Source: an uncultured bacterium (GTDB lineage Bacteria; Actinomycetota; Coriobacteriia; Coriobacteriales; Coriobacteriaceae). Taken from it: DNA of 28,466 nucleotides. Below the pieces are notes generated by a model, which worked only from the letters and a program-made list of their open reading frames with translations, was not told the DNA's origin and did no database searches. The position numbers and the translations under genes are program-made. The stretch's first letter is position 1. Each line of letters opens with the position of its first letter. Positions 7,727 through 14,911 of this stretch are shown one piece after another. The DNA lies in assembly GCA_905216145.1 (NCBI GenBank), contig CAJMST010000025.1, positions 1 through 28,466 on the forward strand, read 5' to 3'.

Positions 7727-9679
7727 CTACAGGTTCTTGACACCCATCGCGCGCATGGCGTTCAGGATGGCGATGATCGCCACGCCTACGTCGCCGAACA
7801 CGGCAAGCCACATGTTGGCGATGCCCAGTGCCGCAAGCACCAGAATCAGCAACTTAATGCCCAGCGCAAAGATGATGTTCTGCCAAACAATCGACATGGT
7901 CTTGCGCGCCACGCGGATCGCGCGGGAGATGTTGGACGGTTTGTCGTCCATGAGCACCACGTCGGCGGCCTCAATCGCGGCGTCGGAACCCATAGCGCCC
8001 ATGGCAATGCCAACGTCTGCGCGGGTGAGCACGGGCGCATCGTTGATGCCGTCGCCGACAAAGGCGAGCTTGCCCTTGCCCGATTCGGCTGCCAGCAGCG
8101 CTTCAACACGCTCGACCTTGTCGCCCGGCAGCAGCTGCGCGTGGAACTCGTCGAGCCCCAGCCGCTTGGCCACCGCAGCAGCCACTTCCTCGCGGTCGCC
8201 CGTGAGCATGACGGTGCGCTTGACGCCGGCGGCGTGCAGGTCGCGGATCGTCTGCTCTGCATCGGCCTTTATGGTGTCGGCAATTACAATGTGGCCGGCA
8301 TAGATGCCATCGACTAGCACGTGGAGGATGGTGCCGACGACCTCGCAATCGGGCGCTTCGACTCCGGCCGCGGCGAGCATCTTTGCGTTGCCAACGACGA
8401 CGTGCTTGCCGTCGATGGTTGCCGTCACGCCGTGGCCCGCGTCGTTGGCGGAGTTGCTAACGCGCTTGGGGTCGACCTCGCCCTGGTAGGCGACACGTAC
8501 GGACTGCGCGATGGGGTGATCGGAGAACGACTCAGCAAGGGCTGCGACTTCTAGCAACGACTGCTCGGTATAGCCGGCCTCGGGGTGTACCGCGACCACC
8601 GAGAACGTGCCGTTGGTGAGGGTGCCCGTCTTGTCAAAGACGACGGTGTCCACGTCGGCGAGCGTCTCGAGGTAGTTAGAACCCTTGATGAGAACGCCCA
8701 GCTTGGACGCGCCGCCGATGCCGCCAAAGAAGCTGAGCGGGACGCTGATCACCAACGCGCACGGGCAGCTGACGACCAGGAAAGTCAGGCCGCGCAGGAT
8801 CCAGTCGGACCAGGCGCCGGTGATTAGGCCGCCGCCGAGCGCGAGCACCGCGGCCGCGCCGGTGACGGCGGGCGTGTAGACGCGGGCAAAGCGCGTGATG
8901 AAGTTCTCGGTACGCGCCTTCTTTTCGCTGGCGTTTTCTACGAGCTCCAGGACGCGCGCGACAGTGGACTCGCCAAATGGCTTGGTGGTGCGCACGTGGA
9001 TGAGCCCCGTCATGTTGATGCAGCCGCTGATGATATCGTCGCCGGACTTGGCGGGGCGGGGGACTGACTCGCCCGTGAGCGCGGCGGTGTCGAGTTGCGT
9101 CTCGCCCTCGACGATGACGCCGTCGATGGGCACGCGCTCACCGGGCTTGACCACGATCACGGTGCCGACCGCGATGTCATCGGGGAAGACCTGCTCGAGT
9201 GTGCCGTCGGGCTGCTCGACGTTAGCGTAGTCGGGCGCGATGTCCATCATGGCACTGATCGACTTGCGGCTCTTGCCCACGGCGTACGCCTGGAACAGCT
9301 CGCCGACCTGGTAGAACAGCATGACGGCGGCGCCTTCGGCCATGTGCGGGTCGGTATCGGGGAAGAGCACCATGGCAAACGCGCCGATGGTCGCGACTGC
9401 CATAAGGAAACTCTCGTCGAAGGCCTTGCCGCGGCGGATGTTATTGAATGCCTTTTGCAGCACGTCGTAGCCGGCAATCAAAAACGGTATGAGGAACAGC
9501 ATAAAGCTGGCGTAGATGTCGCCCGGGGTACCGAATGCGGCGGTGAGGGTGCCGAACTCATCGAGGGCGTACACCACGGCAAAAATGCCCAGCGCTACCA
9601 GGATGCGGTTGCGCTTATGCTCGAGTGACTCTTTCTTCTTGCGCTTCTTCTTTTTCTTCTTGGGGTCGGCGGTGGCCAT
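7727..9679 (-). CDS. P1B-2 type Zn/Cd/Pb-exporting ATPase
   Basis: This membrane pump expels divalent soft metals using ATP. The 650-residue protein has the actuator TGES (202-205), the ion-binding CPC (305-307) in a membrane helix, phosphorylation motif DKTGT (349-353), the P1B His-Pro pair (388-389) and GDGINDAP (542-549). Lys609 and Asp630-x-Gly in the last membrane helices match the pattern of zinc/cadmium/lead pumps (ZntA/CadA) rather than copper pumps. The usual N-terminal HMA domain is replaced by a short lysine-rich tail (residues 7-16); a free HMA protein is encoded just upstream. The ATG at 9679 is chosen for GGGAGG 9 nt ahead. An operator copy lies 25 nt upstream of the start. Confidence 0.93.
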   Translation of the reverse strand: MATADPKKKKKKRKKKESLEHKRNRILVALGIFAVVYALDEFGTLTAAFGTPGDIYASFMLFLIPFLIAGYDVLQKAFNNIRRGKAFDESFLMAVATIGAFAMVLFPDTDPHMAEGAAVMLFYQVGELFQAYAVGKSRKSISAMMDIAPDYANVEQPDGTLEQVFPDDIAVGTVIVVKPGERVPIDGVIVEGETQLDTAALTGESVPRPAKSGDDIISGCINMTGLIHVRTTKPFGESTVARVLELVENASEKKARTENFITRFARVYTPAVTGAAAVLALGGGLITGAWSDWILRGLTFLVVSCPCALVISVPLSFFGGIGGASKLGVLIKGSNYLETLADVDTVVFDKTGTLTNGTFSVVAVHPEAGYTEQSLLEVAALAESFSDHPIAQSVRVAYQGEVDPKRVSNSANDAGHGVTATIDGKHVVVGNAKMLAAAGVEAPDCEVVGTILHVLVDGIYAGHIVIADTIKADAEQTIRDLHAAGVKRTVMLTGDREEVAAAVAKRLGLDEFHAQLLPGDKVERVEALLAAESGKGKLAFVGDGINDAPVLTRADVGIAMGAMGSDAAIEAADVVLMDDKPSNISRAIRVARKTMSIVWQNIIFALGIKLLILVLAALGIANMWLAVFGDVGVAIIAILNAMRAMGVKNL

Positions 9680-9703
9680 GACTCGTATCCTCCCATTTGA
9701 ATG

Positions 9704-9723
9704 TATGAACACTCGCTCATATA
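9704..9723 (-). promoter_or_regulatory. ArsR/SmtB-type operator upstream of the metal ATPase
   Basis: TATGAACACTCGCTCATATA differs at two positions from the operator halves at 10443-10462 upstream of the ArsR-family gene. The TATGA/TCATA ends form the palindrome. This suggests the repressor also controls the ATPase directly, besides any read-through from its own promoter. Confidence 0.75.
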
Positions 9724-9735
9724 ATTTCGCGAGCA

Positions 9736-9758
9736 AAGGCCGCTGCAATCGCGGCCTT
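9736..9758 (-). terminator. short hairpin between HMA and ATPase genes, possible attenuator
   Basis: AAGGCCGC (9736-9743) and GCGGCCTT (9751-9758) are perfect 8-bp arms with a 7-nt loop. On the coding (minus) strand only a short TTTG follows, so termination would be weak. It could tune expression between the chaperone and the pump. Confidence 0.4.
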
Positions 9759-9779
9759 GCAGGTTGGCGTAAACCTGGG

Positions 9780-9998
9780 CTAGAGAATGATCTCGCAGTC
9801 CGGCTCGGCGTCGGCCGTAAACTCTACAACGCGGTTGAGCACCTCGTCGAACTCAGCATCATCGGCCTCGAGCGTCAGCTTCTGGGTCATAAAGTTGACG
9901 GACACGGATTTGACGCCCTCGAGCTTGGCCAGCTCGTCCTGAAGCTCACGCGCGCAGTTGGCGCAGTCGATCTCGTCGAGTTTAAACTGCTTTTTCAT
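9780..9998 (-). CDS. stand-alone heavy-metal-associated (HMA) domain protein
   Basis: This 72-residue ferredoxin-like HMA domain binds a metal ion through Cys12 and Cys15 in the motif DCANCA and probably delivers it to the P1B ATPase, which lacks an HMA domain of its own. An aspartate just before CxxC is a feature of zinc/lead-type HMA domains such as that of ZntA, which fits the Zn/Cd signature of the pump. The C-terminus is acidic. AAAGGA precedes the ATG. It lies between the repressor and the pump genes, all on the minus strand. Confidence 0.88.
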   Translation of the reverse strand: MKKQFKLDEIDCANCARELQDELAKLEGVKSVSVNFMTQKLTLEADDAEFDEVLNRVVEFTADAEPDCEIIL

Positions 9999-10061
9999 GG
10001 TGGGTTCCTTTCTCTGTATTTGCGGCTTGGGTGCAGGCCGCGCTGGTACCGTGGTTGGTCG

Positions 10062-10427
10062 CTATTCGCAGATGTGGCTCATGCCTTGGTTGAGCATGGT
10101 GTAGACGTGGTCGTCGGCGAGCGAGTAGAGGATATTGCGCCCGTCGCGCCGGAATTTAACCAGGTGCGACTGCTTAAGCGTGCGCAGCTGGTGCGATACT
10201 GCCGACTGCGAGGTTTCGGTCGCTTCGGCGATGTCTGCCACGCAGAGCTCGCGGCCCATGAGGGCGTAGAGGATCTTGATACGCGTGGTGTCGCTGAAGA
10301 CCTTGAACAGGTCCGCGAGGTCGTAGAGAAGCTCCTCGTCGGGAAGGTCCTCGGGCGAGCAGGTGGTCGGGATCGCGGGTTCGGTGGCCTCGATGTCGAG
10401 TTTCGTTTCAGCAACGCGGATGCTCAT
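10062..10427 (-). CDS. ArsR/SmtB-family zinc-type metal-sensing repressor
   Basis: This 121-residue winged-helix repressor should release DNA on binding zinc or cadmium. The DNA-recognition helix is TSQSAVSHQLRTL (72-84). The SmtB alpha-5 metal site is complete: Asp105-x-His107, then His118 and Glu121, with the same spacing as SmtB Asp104, His106, His117, Glu120. The alpha-3 motif ELCVAD (60-65) is also present. AAAGGA lies 7 nt before the ATG. Immediately upstream are two operator copies over a consensus promoter, so autoregulation is very likely. It is the first gene of the repressor-HMA-pump module. Confidence 0.93.
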   Translation of the reverse strand: MSIRVAETKLDIEATEPAIPTTCSPEDLPDEELLYDLADLFKVFSDTTRIKILYALMGRELCVADIAEATETSQSAVSHQLRTLKQSHLVKFRRDGRNILYSLADDHVYTMLNQGMSHICE

Positions 10428-10440
10428 TGCAATATCCTTT

Positions 10441-10497
10441 CATATGAACATGCGCTCATATAATTTACTTTCGATTATATGAGTGCATGTTCATATG
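10441..10497. promoter_or_regulatory. tandem inverted operator pair for the ArsR-family repressor
   Basis: 10441-10464 and 10474-10497 form a 24-bp inverted repeat with one mismatch and a 9-nt spacer. Each arm is itself an operator of the type TATGAACATGCGCTCATATA (left copy 10443-10462, right copy 10476-10495). The right copy covers the -35/-10 spacer of the promoter, and the left copy lies just downstream of the -10 box. Confidence 0.88.
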
Positions 10498-10501
10498 TCA
10501 A
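10474..10501 (-). promoter_or_regulatory. consensus sigma-70-type promoter of the zinc/cadmium module
   Basis: On the minus strand TTGACA (10496-10501) and TATAAT (10474-10479) are both perfect consensus boxes separated by 16 nt. The spacer is the repressor operator. The ArsR start codon lies about 47 nt downstream. Confidence 0.88.
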
Positions 10502-10576
10502 TACAATTTGCGTTAATTTCGATGACTGCTTGCCGCCTCTGCGATTTTCTGTGGGTTGGGAGACATCGACGCAATG

Positions 10577-10606
10577 CTCGCCAACATATTTCGAGATGTT
10601 CGGCTA
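10577..10606 (-). repeat. 30-bp island element, copy 1
   Basis: Read on the minus strand this contains GCCGAACATCTCGAAATATG followed by TTGGCGAG. It aligns without gaps to the copies at 10769, 12237 and 12398. It lies downstream of the nuclease-like gene. Confidence 0.75.
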
Positions 10607-10768
10607 GCATGCTAAGAAAGCCACCTTGAGAAGCATTAGAACTGTTCATATTTGTACTTTATCGTGTCAAATACCGCGAGAATCAGTTCTTCCTCTACGG
10701 GAGTTCCTGCAGAATCAGTTTTATCTAAAGTTATATTGAGCATTGCTGCAGCCAATCTGGCACATCGG
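10607..10768. other. AT-rich spacer, no supported gene
   Basis: A minus-strand frame (10636-10836, 66 codons from a TTG) crosses this region but has no ribosome binding site and runs through repeat copy 2. I do not call it a gene. The sequence is clearly AT-richer than the flanking core genes. Confidence 0.4.
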
Positions 10769-10798
10769 TGGCCGAATAAGTCGAAAAATGTAGGTGGA
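10769..10798 (+). repeat. 30-bp island element, copy 2
   Basis: TGGCCGAATAAGTCGAAAAA begins the element, which continues TGTAGGTGGA. It matches copy 4 (12398) in 27 of the first 29 positions and is inverted relative to copy 1. Confidence 0.8.
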
Positions 10799-10816
10799 CA
10801 TCCGCAGAGATCGCCT

Positions 10817-12247
10817 TTAGAAGAGCGAATTCTCAATTAGATCAATAATCGTGTCGTCTTCCGTGCGGTTTTCATCGATTTTTGCGGACATGTCGCATTC
10901 CCAAGGCCCATTGATTTCCTCAGCAAGGGCCCCGACGTGTTGCATGTCGTCGGGTTCGGGCACATCGTTGATGCTCGGGTCATCAGCTTGCGGATATTGG
11001 CTTGCAATTTCGCGCTTGGCGGCCTCTTCTTCTTTGAGTGTCTCCAGGATGCGGCGACCGTATTCGAAGTAGCGCCGCAAGACAAATTGACGAAGATTTT
11101 CTTGCAGGATGGCGAAGTTATCCGGGAGTCGACCGGGCCAGATCTTCTCGCGAATGCGAATCGCTTCCATGACCCGCCTAAAAGCGGACTGCTTGAAAAA
11201 GGAATGACGACTAACTGTGATAACGGCATATCCCATGTTTCGCAGCGTGTTTCGGCGTTCCTCGTCAATTGATTGCTGCTCGGGCTCGTCGTGGTAAAAG
11301 CCGTTGTATTCGATATCGGTCATCGAATTTTCGAGCAGCGCGTCGAGGTAGAAAACCGTCCGTCGCGTTAGGGCGGCGTATCTTTTGGGGACTGGGATCG
11401 GATAATCCGTTTTGATGGCACGTATGGCTAAGCCACCCATTGACTTGGGCATTGTCAGCATCATGACAAACGCCGTTTCGAGTGGAGAGCGACAGCCTCC
11501 GCGTACATAAGAAAGTGCCTTAAGGGCTTTATTGGATCCACGATACCCCGATGCCTTTGAAAAGAAGGCTCTGAGCTCTTCAACGCTGGTTAGGGCTGGG
11601 CGCTCGCGATATTGAGTTTCGTCGGACGTTTCAAGCGCGTAGGAGCCGCAGATTTCAAAGTAATACTCAACGAGCTCCGAAAGGTTGAGGTCGGCTGTTG
11701 CTTCTAACGCGCACAGCTTGATATCGACGATGTAGACGTTCGGCTCGAGTTCTAGGTAGCTTTCTGCATCAAACGTATAGTGCGTGCAGTGGCAGATGCA
11801 GCCCTTGCGGTGCCTTTTGGCATTATTGGAAAACGTCAGCACATGGATACGTTCAGAATCGACATTCTTTCTGTTGAGCCATGCTCGTGCCGCTTCCAGG
11901 TCGGACGTGGTCGGCGCAGACACCCTGATCTTTTCCATAGGTATGGGACCGGTCGCGTAGCTTGCGAGCGAGTTGGCTGTTTGGTATACAGCGCGTGCCG
12001 TGGTATGTGACAGAATGATTCCCATACGCGCATGATGGCATAGCGGACGCCGCATACGCCCGAAACTTCGGGCAACGGTATTGGGGCGCGGCTTATCTTC
12101 TGCGAACGGTGGGTTTTTGAGCTGTCGTATTGAGGGAGCAGCTTTGGCTGGGGAGGTTTCTGCCGGCTGCCCCTTTTTGATGAACTTTAGTTGCGGATTC
12201 GTAGCTTCTAAGCGTTTTTGCCGACCGCTCAGATGCCTCACCAACAT
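10817..12247 (-). CDS. nuclease-like protein with DUF559/Vsr-type C-terminal region (Coriobacteriia family)
   Basis: The reading frame encodes up to 476 residues. A recognisable core begins near GIILSHTTARAVY. It continues with a segment around VYIVDIKLCALEATADLNLSELV followed by CGSYALE, a layout I recall from a family expanded in Coriobacteriia. The second half resembles PD-(D/E)xK/Vsr-like endonucleases: an SPLE glutamate motif, then DIEYNG..H, then D..R..L...GY.VI.V. The last 100 residues are acidic and charged. The start is uncertain: the first ATG (12247) lies inside a 30-bp repeat and has no good ribosome binding site; internal ATGs preceding MRRPL and MGIIL are possible. Base composition is AT-richer than the neighbours, suggesting acquisition. 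Function is unknown; a defence or mobile-element role is only inference. Confidence 0.7.
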   Translation of the reverse strand: MLVRHLSGRQKRLEATNPQLKFIKKGQPAETSPAKAAPSIRQLKNPPFAEDKPRPNTVARSFGRMRRPLCHHARMGIILSHTTARAVYQTANSLASYATGPIPMEKIRVSAPTTSDLEAARAWLNRKNVDSERIHVLTFSNNAKRHRKGCICHCTHYTFDAESYLELEPNVYIVDIKLCALEATADLNLSELVEYYFEICGSYALETSDETQYRERPALTSVEELRAFFSKASGYRGSNKALKALSYVRGGCRSPLETAFVMMLTMPKSMGGLAIRAIKTDYPIPVPKRYAALTRRTVFYLDALLENSMTDIEYNGFYHDEPEQQSIDEERRNTLRNMGYAVITVSRHSFFKQSAFRRVMEAIRIREKIWPGRLPDNFAILQENLRQFVLRRYFEYGRRILETLKEEEAAKREIASQYPQADDPSINDVPEPDDMQHVGALAEEINGPWECDMSAKIDENRTEDDTIIDLIENSLF

Positions 12248-12266
12248 AATTTGAGTTATTCGGCCT
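12237..12266 (-). repeat. 30-bp island element, copy 3
   Basis: Read on the minus strand it contains GGCCGAATAACTCAAATTAT followed by GTTGGTGAG. It includes the first possible ATG of the nuclease-like gene. Confidence 0.7.
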
Positions 12267-12397
12267 TATCCTATACAAATGGTGCGATCGCAACGTCCTA
12301 TTCGAATTGATTCAGGTAGATTTATGGGGCTTGGTTGCGAAATTAAGGCGATTTTAGCTTCGATTGCGGTTCAAGGGGCCTTGACTAGTGGTTCAGC
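12267..12397. other. AT-rich spacer upstream of the nuclease-like gene
   Basis: It probably holds the minus-strand promoter of the nuclease-like gene; TATAGGAT near 12271-12278 (minus strand) could be a -10 box, but no matching -35 is clear. A 32-codon plus-strand frame from 12324 lacks a ribosome binding site and is not called. Confidence 0.3.
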
Positions 12398-12427
12398 TGG
12401 CCGAACAACTCGAAAAATGTAGGTGGG
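12398..12427 (+). repeat. 30-bp island element, copy 4
   Basis: TGGCCGAACAACTCGAAAAA begins the element, which continues TGTAGGTGGG. It pairs with copy 3 as an inverted pair, mirroring the copy 1/copy 2 pair on the other side of the gene. Confidence 0.8.
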
Positions 12428-12474
12428 CCAACCTGCCGACTATGTGAAGCACGCGTATTTGCTCGTTTTGATGA

Positions 12475-12510
12475 AAACTAGGGTGCAGCCATAAGGCTGC
12501 GCCCTAGTTT
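12475..12510 (-). terminator. intrinsic terminator of the exonuclease gene
   Basis: AAACTAGGGTGCAGCC (12475-12490) pairs with GGCTGCGCCCTAGTTT (12495-12510) with one G-U pair and a 4-nt loop. On the minus strand the stem ends in TTTT after the G/C core, 66 nt beyond the exonuclease stop. Confidence 0.85.
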
Positions 12511-12575
12511 ACTGCGTGTCGGTGTGCCCAGACGGATTGCGCTGTGCCTGGCAGGCGCTCCCGCAGATGGATCGG

Positions 12576-13544
12576 TTATTTCGCGAATAGGTTCTTGAGG
12601 TTGAACTCGGCCTGAACCGTGCGGAGCATGAGGTCGGTGTCGTCGAGGCCCAGGTGCTGCTCGTTGGCGTCGGCGGCGAGGGTTCCACGGCGGCGCGCCC
12701 AGTTCTCGAGCGCGGCGGGCGCGGATTCGCGGGGGAGCGAGCGGACGTCGGCATCCAGGCTGCGGCAGATCTGGCGCGAGTCGATGACGATGATCTTGCC
12801 GGCGCGGCGTGCCTCGGCGTAACCGTCCAGGTGGATCTTGAACCAACTGTCCTCAAAGGCGGCGTTGTGCGCCATGTACGGGTACTTCTTCATAAGCTTG
12901 AGCAGCTGCTTCTGCAATTCCTTGTTCTCGCGGAACGGCTTTTTGCTGTCAATGTCGTCCCAGGTGATGTGGTGGATATTCGACAACGGCACATCCTCGC
13001 CGCGGTAGATGTCGGGCAGGCCACAGTAGTGTGCCTCGGCGTCATGCGGCACGGCGTCGCTGGTGAGATCCATGATCTCCCAGCCCACGTTGATGATATA
13101 GCCGCGCTCGGGTGCACGGCCGGTGGTCTCGATGTCGATACCGAGCACGGTGCCCTGGATGGGCTTGCGGGCGTAGGCCACGCCGAGCGCGTCGCGGTCG
13201 CCGCGGATCTCGCGCATGACCGACGCGGCGGTGCGCTTTTGCATCTTACCGATGGCGGCGCAGGTGTCGGCATCGGACAGGCCGCGCGAAAGCGTCGCGG
13301 GCGTCACGTTGCGCAGGCGTGCCTCGCCAATCTGGTCGCACAGGTCGCGGTTGCGGTCAGCCAGGTCGCGCACGGTGGCAAAGTCGAAGCTGGGGTCGCC
13401 CTCGGCGGTAAAGTACTCGGTTTCGAGCACCTTAAGGGCCTCCTCGCCCTTCTGGCGCTCGGACTCCATGGCGCCGTGATCGCCATAGATAAACATGGGA
13501 ATAAACGGCTGGCGCTCGTATTCGAGTGCTTGTGAAACGTTCAT
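12576..13544 (-). CDS. DEDDh 3'-5' exonuclease domain protein
   Basis: This 322-residue cytosolic protein carries a proofreading-type exonuclease domain in its second half. Exo I is GIDIETTG with Asp137 and Glu139, Exo II is HNAAFEDSWF with Asp232, and Exo III is HLGLDDTDLM with His297 and Asp302, the DEDDh arrangement of DnaQ, RNase T and oligoribonuclease relatives. Residues 1-130 are a charged, mostly helical extension that I do not recognise. AAGGAGC lies 8 nt before the ATG. It is a single-gene unit with its own terminator. Whether it trims DNA or RNA cannot be decided from the sequence. Confidence 0.85.
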   Translation of the reverse strand: MNVSQALEYERQPFIPMFIYGDHGAMESERQKGEEALKVLETEYFTAEGDPSFDFATVRDLADRNRDLCDQIGEARLRNVTPATLSRGLSDADTCAAIGKMQKRTAASVMREIRGDRDALGVAYARKPIQGTVLGIDIETTGRAPERGYIINVGWEIMDLTSDAVPHDAEAHYCGLPDIYRGEDVPLSNIHHITWDDIDSKKPFRENKELQKQLLKLMKKYPYMAHNAAFEDSWFKIHLDGYAEARRAGKIIVIDSRQICRSLDADVRSLPRESAPAALENWARRRGTLAADANEQHLGLDDTDLMLRTVQAEFNLKNLFAK

Positions 13545-13626
13545 ATAACTGCTCCTTGGACGGGCCGCACCGCGCGGCTCGGGTTCATTGAGATGTGGCG
13601 AGATGATAGTTTACCATGGGCAACTA

Positions 13627-13654
13627 TTGGCATCGCGCCTAGGACAACTACAAT
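13627..13654 (+). promoter_or_regulatory. candidate promoter of the His-rich exporter gene
   Basis: TTGGCA (13627-13632) and TACAAT (13649-13654) are separated by 16 nt. CTAGGAC followed by ACAAT occurs here (from 13639) and again exactly 30 bp downstream (from 13669), so the -10 region is directly repeated. The repeat could be a regulator site or a second promoter. Confidence 0.5.
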
Positions 13655-13716
13655 ACCCTAGTTGACCGCTAGGACTTTTACAATGCTGCCGAAAGACACG
13701 AAAGGTTCCATCCGTC

Positions 13717-14805
13717 ATGGATTTGCTGATTGATATTCTGCTTGACGCCGGCAAGGACACGCTCTCGCTGGTGCCATTCTTGTTGGTGACGTATCTGGCC
13801 CTCGAGACACTTGAGCACGTCGCGGGCGACCGCGTTAACGGGGCCATCAAGCGCGCCGGCGCCGCAGGTCCCGTGGTTGGCTCGTTGCTGGGTATGGTGC
13901 CGCAGTGCGGCTTTTCGGCCATGGCGGCAACGCTGTACGCCGGTCGTGTCGTGACCTTGGGCACGTTGGTGGCGGTGTTCCTTTCGACCTCCGATGAGAT
14001 GCTGCCGCTGTTGCTCGCCGAGCAGGTGCCCGTGCAGACCATGGCGATGCTTTTGGCTTCGAAGGCACTGATCGCGCTGGTCACGGGCTTTATCGTGGAC
14101 GCCGCCATTCGCGGCCTGCGTCGTAACGCTCGCGCGCATGCGGCGATTCGCCGTACCGTGCTGGGAACCGCGGCCAACCCGGCCCACGTGAACTGCGCGC
14201 ACGACGACCACACTGGCGGTGACATCATCGACGAGGTGGCCGAGGCGGGCGTGAGCGCCGATCACATCCATGAGCTGTGCGAGCGCGACCATTGCGGTTG
14301 CGATGAAGACGAGGACGAGCACGAACACGGACATGGCCACGATCACGGTCATGAGGACGAGCATGAACACCATGATGGCCACGGTCACTCCCGCTCTCAC
14401 GAGGGCGCGCCCCTCCTGTCGATTATTCGCAGCGCCATCTCGCACACCGTGCAGGTATCGGTATTCATTTTTCTGGTGACGCTGATTCTGGTCGCCGTGC
14501 TCGAGACCTTCGGCGAGTCCGCGATCGAGCAGTTCCTGCGTGGCAACGAGACGCTCGCCGTCCTGGGTTCGGCGCTTGTCGGCCTGATTCCCAACTGCTC
14601 GGCCAGCGTCGTCATCACACAACTGTACCTGGAAGGCGCGCTGCAGCTGGCCCCGATGCTCGCCGGCACGCTCATCTCTGCTGGTGTGGGCTACCTGGTG
14701 CTGTTCCGCACCAACCGCAGCGCCCGCGAAAACGTCCTGTTCCTGATCATGATGTACGTCATCGGTGCCGGCTGGGGCCTCATCCTATCCGCCGTTGGCC
14801 TTTAA
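13717..14805 (+). CDS. putative ten-TM heavy-metal exporter (ArsP_2-like) with His-rich loop
   Basis: This 362-residue integral membrane protein is made of two homologous halves of about five membrane segments. Each half carries a similar motif: LLGMVPQCGFSAM in the first (about 58-70) and LVGLIPNCSASVV in the second (about 288-300). Between them is a cytosolic or external loop (about 155-228) packed with His, Asp and Glu, including HEHGHGHDHGHEDEHEH, very likely a metal-binding region. This layout is that of the putative arsenic/heavy-metal exporter family (also described as a manganese transporter in some annotations). AAAGG lies about 11 nt before the ATG. The metal is not known; the loop suggests Zn, Mn, Co or Ni. 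Confidence 0.78.
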   Translation: MDLLIDILLDAGKDTLSLVPFLLVTYLALETLEHVAGDRVNGAIKRAGAAGPVVGSLLGMVPQCGFSAMAATLYAGRVVTLGTLVAVFLSTSDEMLPLLLAEQVPVQTMAMLLASKALIALVTGFIVDAAIRGLRRNARAHAAIRRTVLGTAANPAHVNCAHDDHTGGDIIDEVAEAGVSADHIHELCERDHCGCDEDEDEHEHGHGHDHGHEDEHEHHDGHGHSRSHEGAPLLSIIRSAISHTVQVSVFIFLVTLILVAVLETFGESAIEQFLRGNETLAVLGSALVGLIPNCSASVVITQLYLEGALQLAPMLAGTLISAGVGYLVLFRTNRSARENVLFLIMMYVIGAGWGLILSAVGL

Positions 14806-14836
14806 GTAGATTATTGGGACATGTCTTACGATCTAC
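14806..14836. repeat. REP-like palindrome, left member of an inverted pair
   Basis: GTAGAT (14806-14811) and ATCTAC (14831-14836) enclose TATTGGGACATGTC. Its reverse complement matches 14876-14906 in about 25 of 31 positions. It starts directly after the exporter stop codon. Confidence 0.75.
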
Positions 14837-14873
14837 CCCTGTGACCAGGGCATTCCCCGCTGCCAAAACAAAA

Positions 14874-14908
14874 AGGTAGATTTTTAGGCACGTCCCAAAA
14901 ATCTACCT
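14874..14908. repeat. REP-like palindrome, right member of an inverted pair; likely bidirectional terminator
   Basis: AGGTAGATTTTT (14874-14885) and AAAAATCTACCT (14897-14908) are perfect 12-bp arms around AGGCACGTCCC. An A-run precedes it, so on the minus strand a T-run follows the hairpin. It ends 3 nt before the stop of the YaiI gene and could end that transcript. Confidence 0.75.
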
Positions 14909-14911
14909 TGG

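Noticed and set aside
10636..10836. 66-codon minus-strand frame after the nuclease-like gene
   Set aside because: It needs a TTG start without a binding site, and its middle is encoded by repeat copy 2. At most it is a decayed remnant.
12324..12422. 32-codon plus-strand frame upstream of the nuclease-like gene
   Set aside because: No binding site, and the stop falls inside repeat copy 4; no recognisable sequence.
10577..12427. CRISPR array
   Set aside because: The four 30-bp copies alternate in orientation with irregular spacing (162 bp to over 1.4 kb), have no spacer-like units, and no cas gene is nearby.
10577..12427. Insertion sequence with terminal inverted repeats
   Set aside because: The central protein has no transposase motif, and each end carries an inverted pair rather than a single terminal repeat; no target duplication could be fixed.
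12654..13535. Plus-strand frame of 293 codons over the exonuclease
   Set aside because: The minus-strand frame carries a full DEDDh motif set and a good binding site; this frame has neither.
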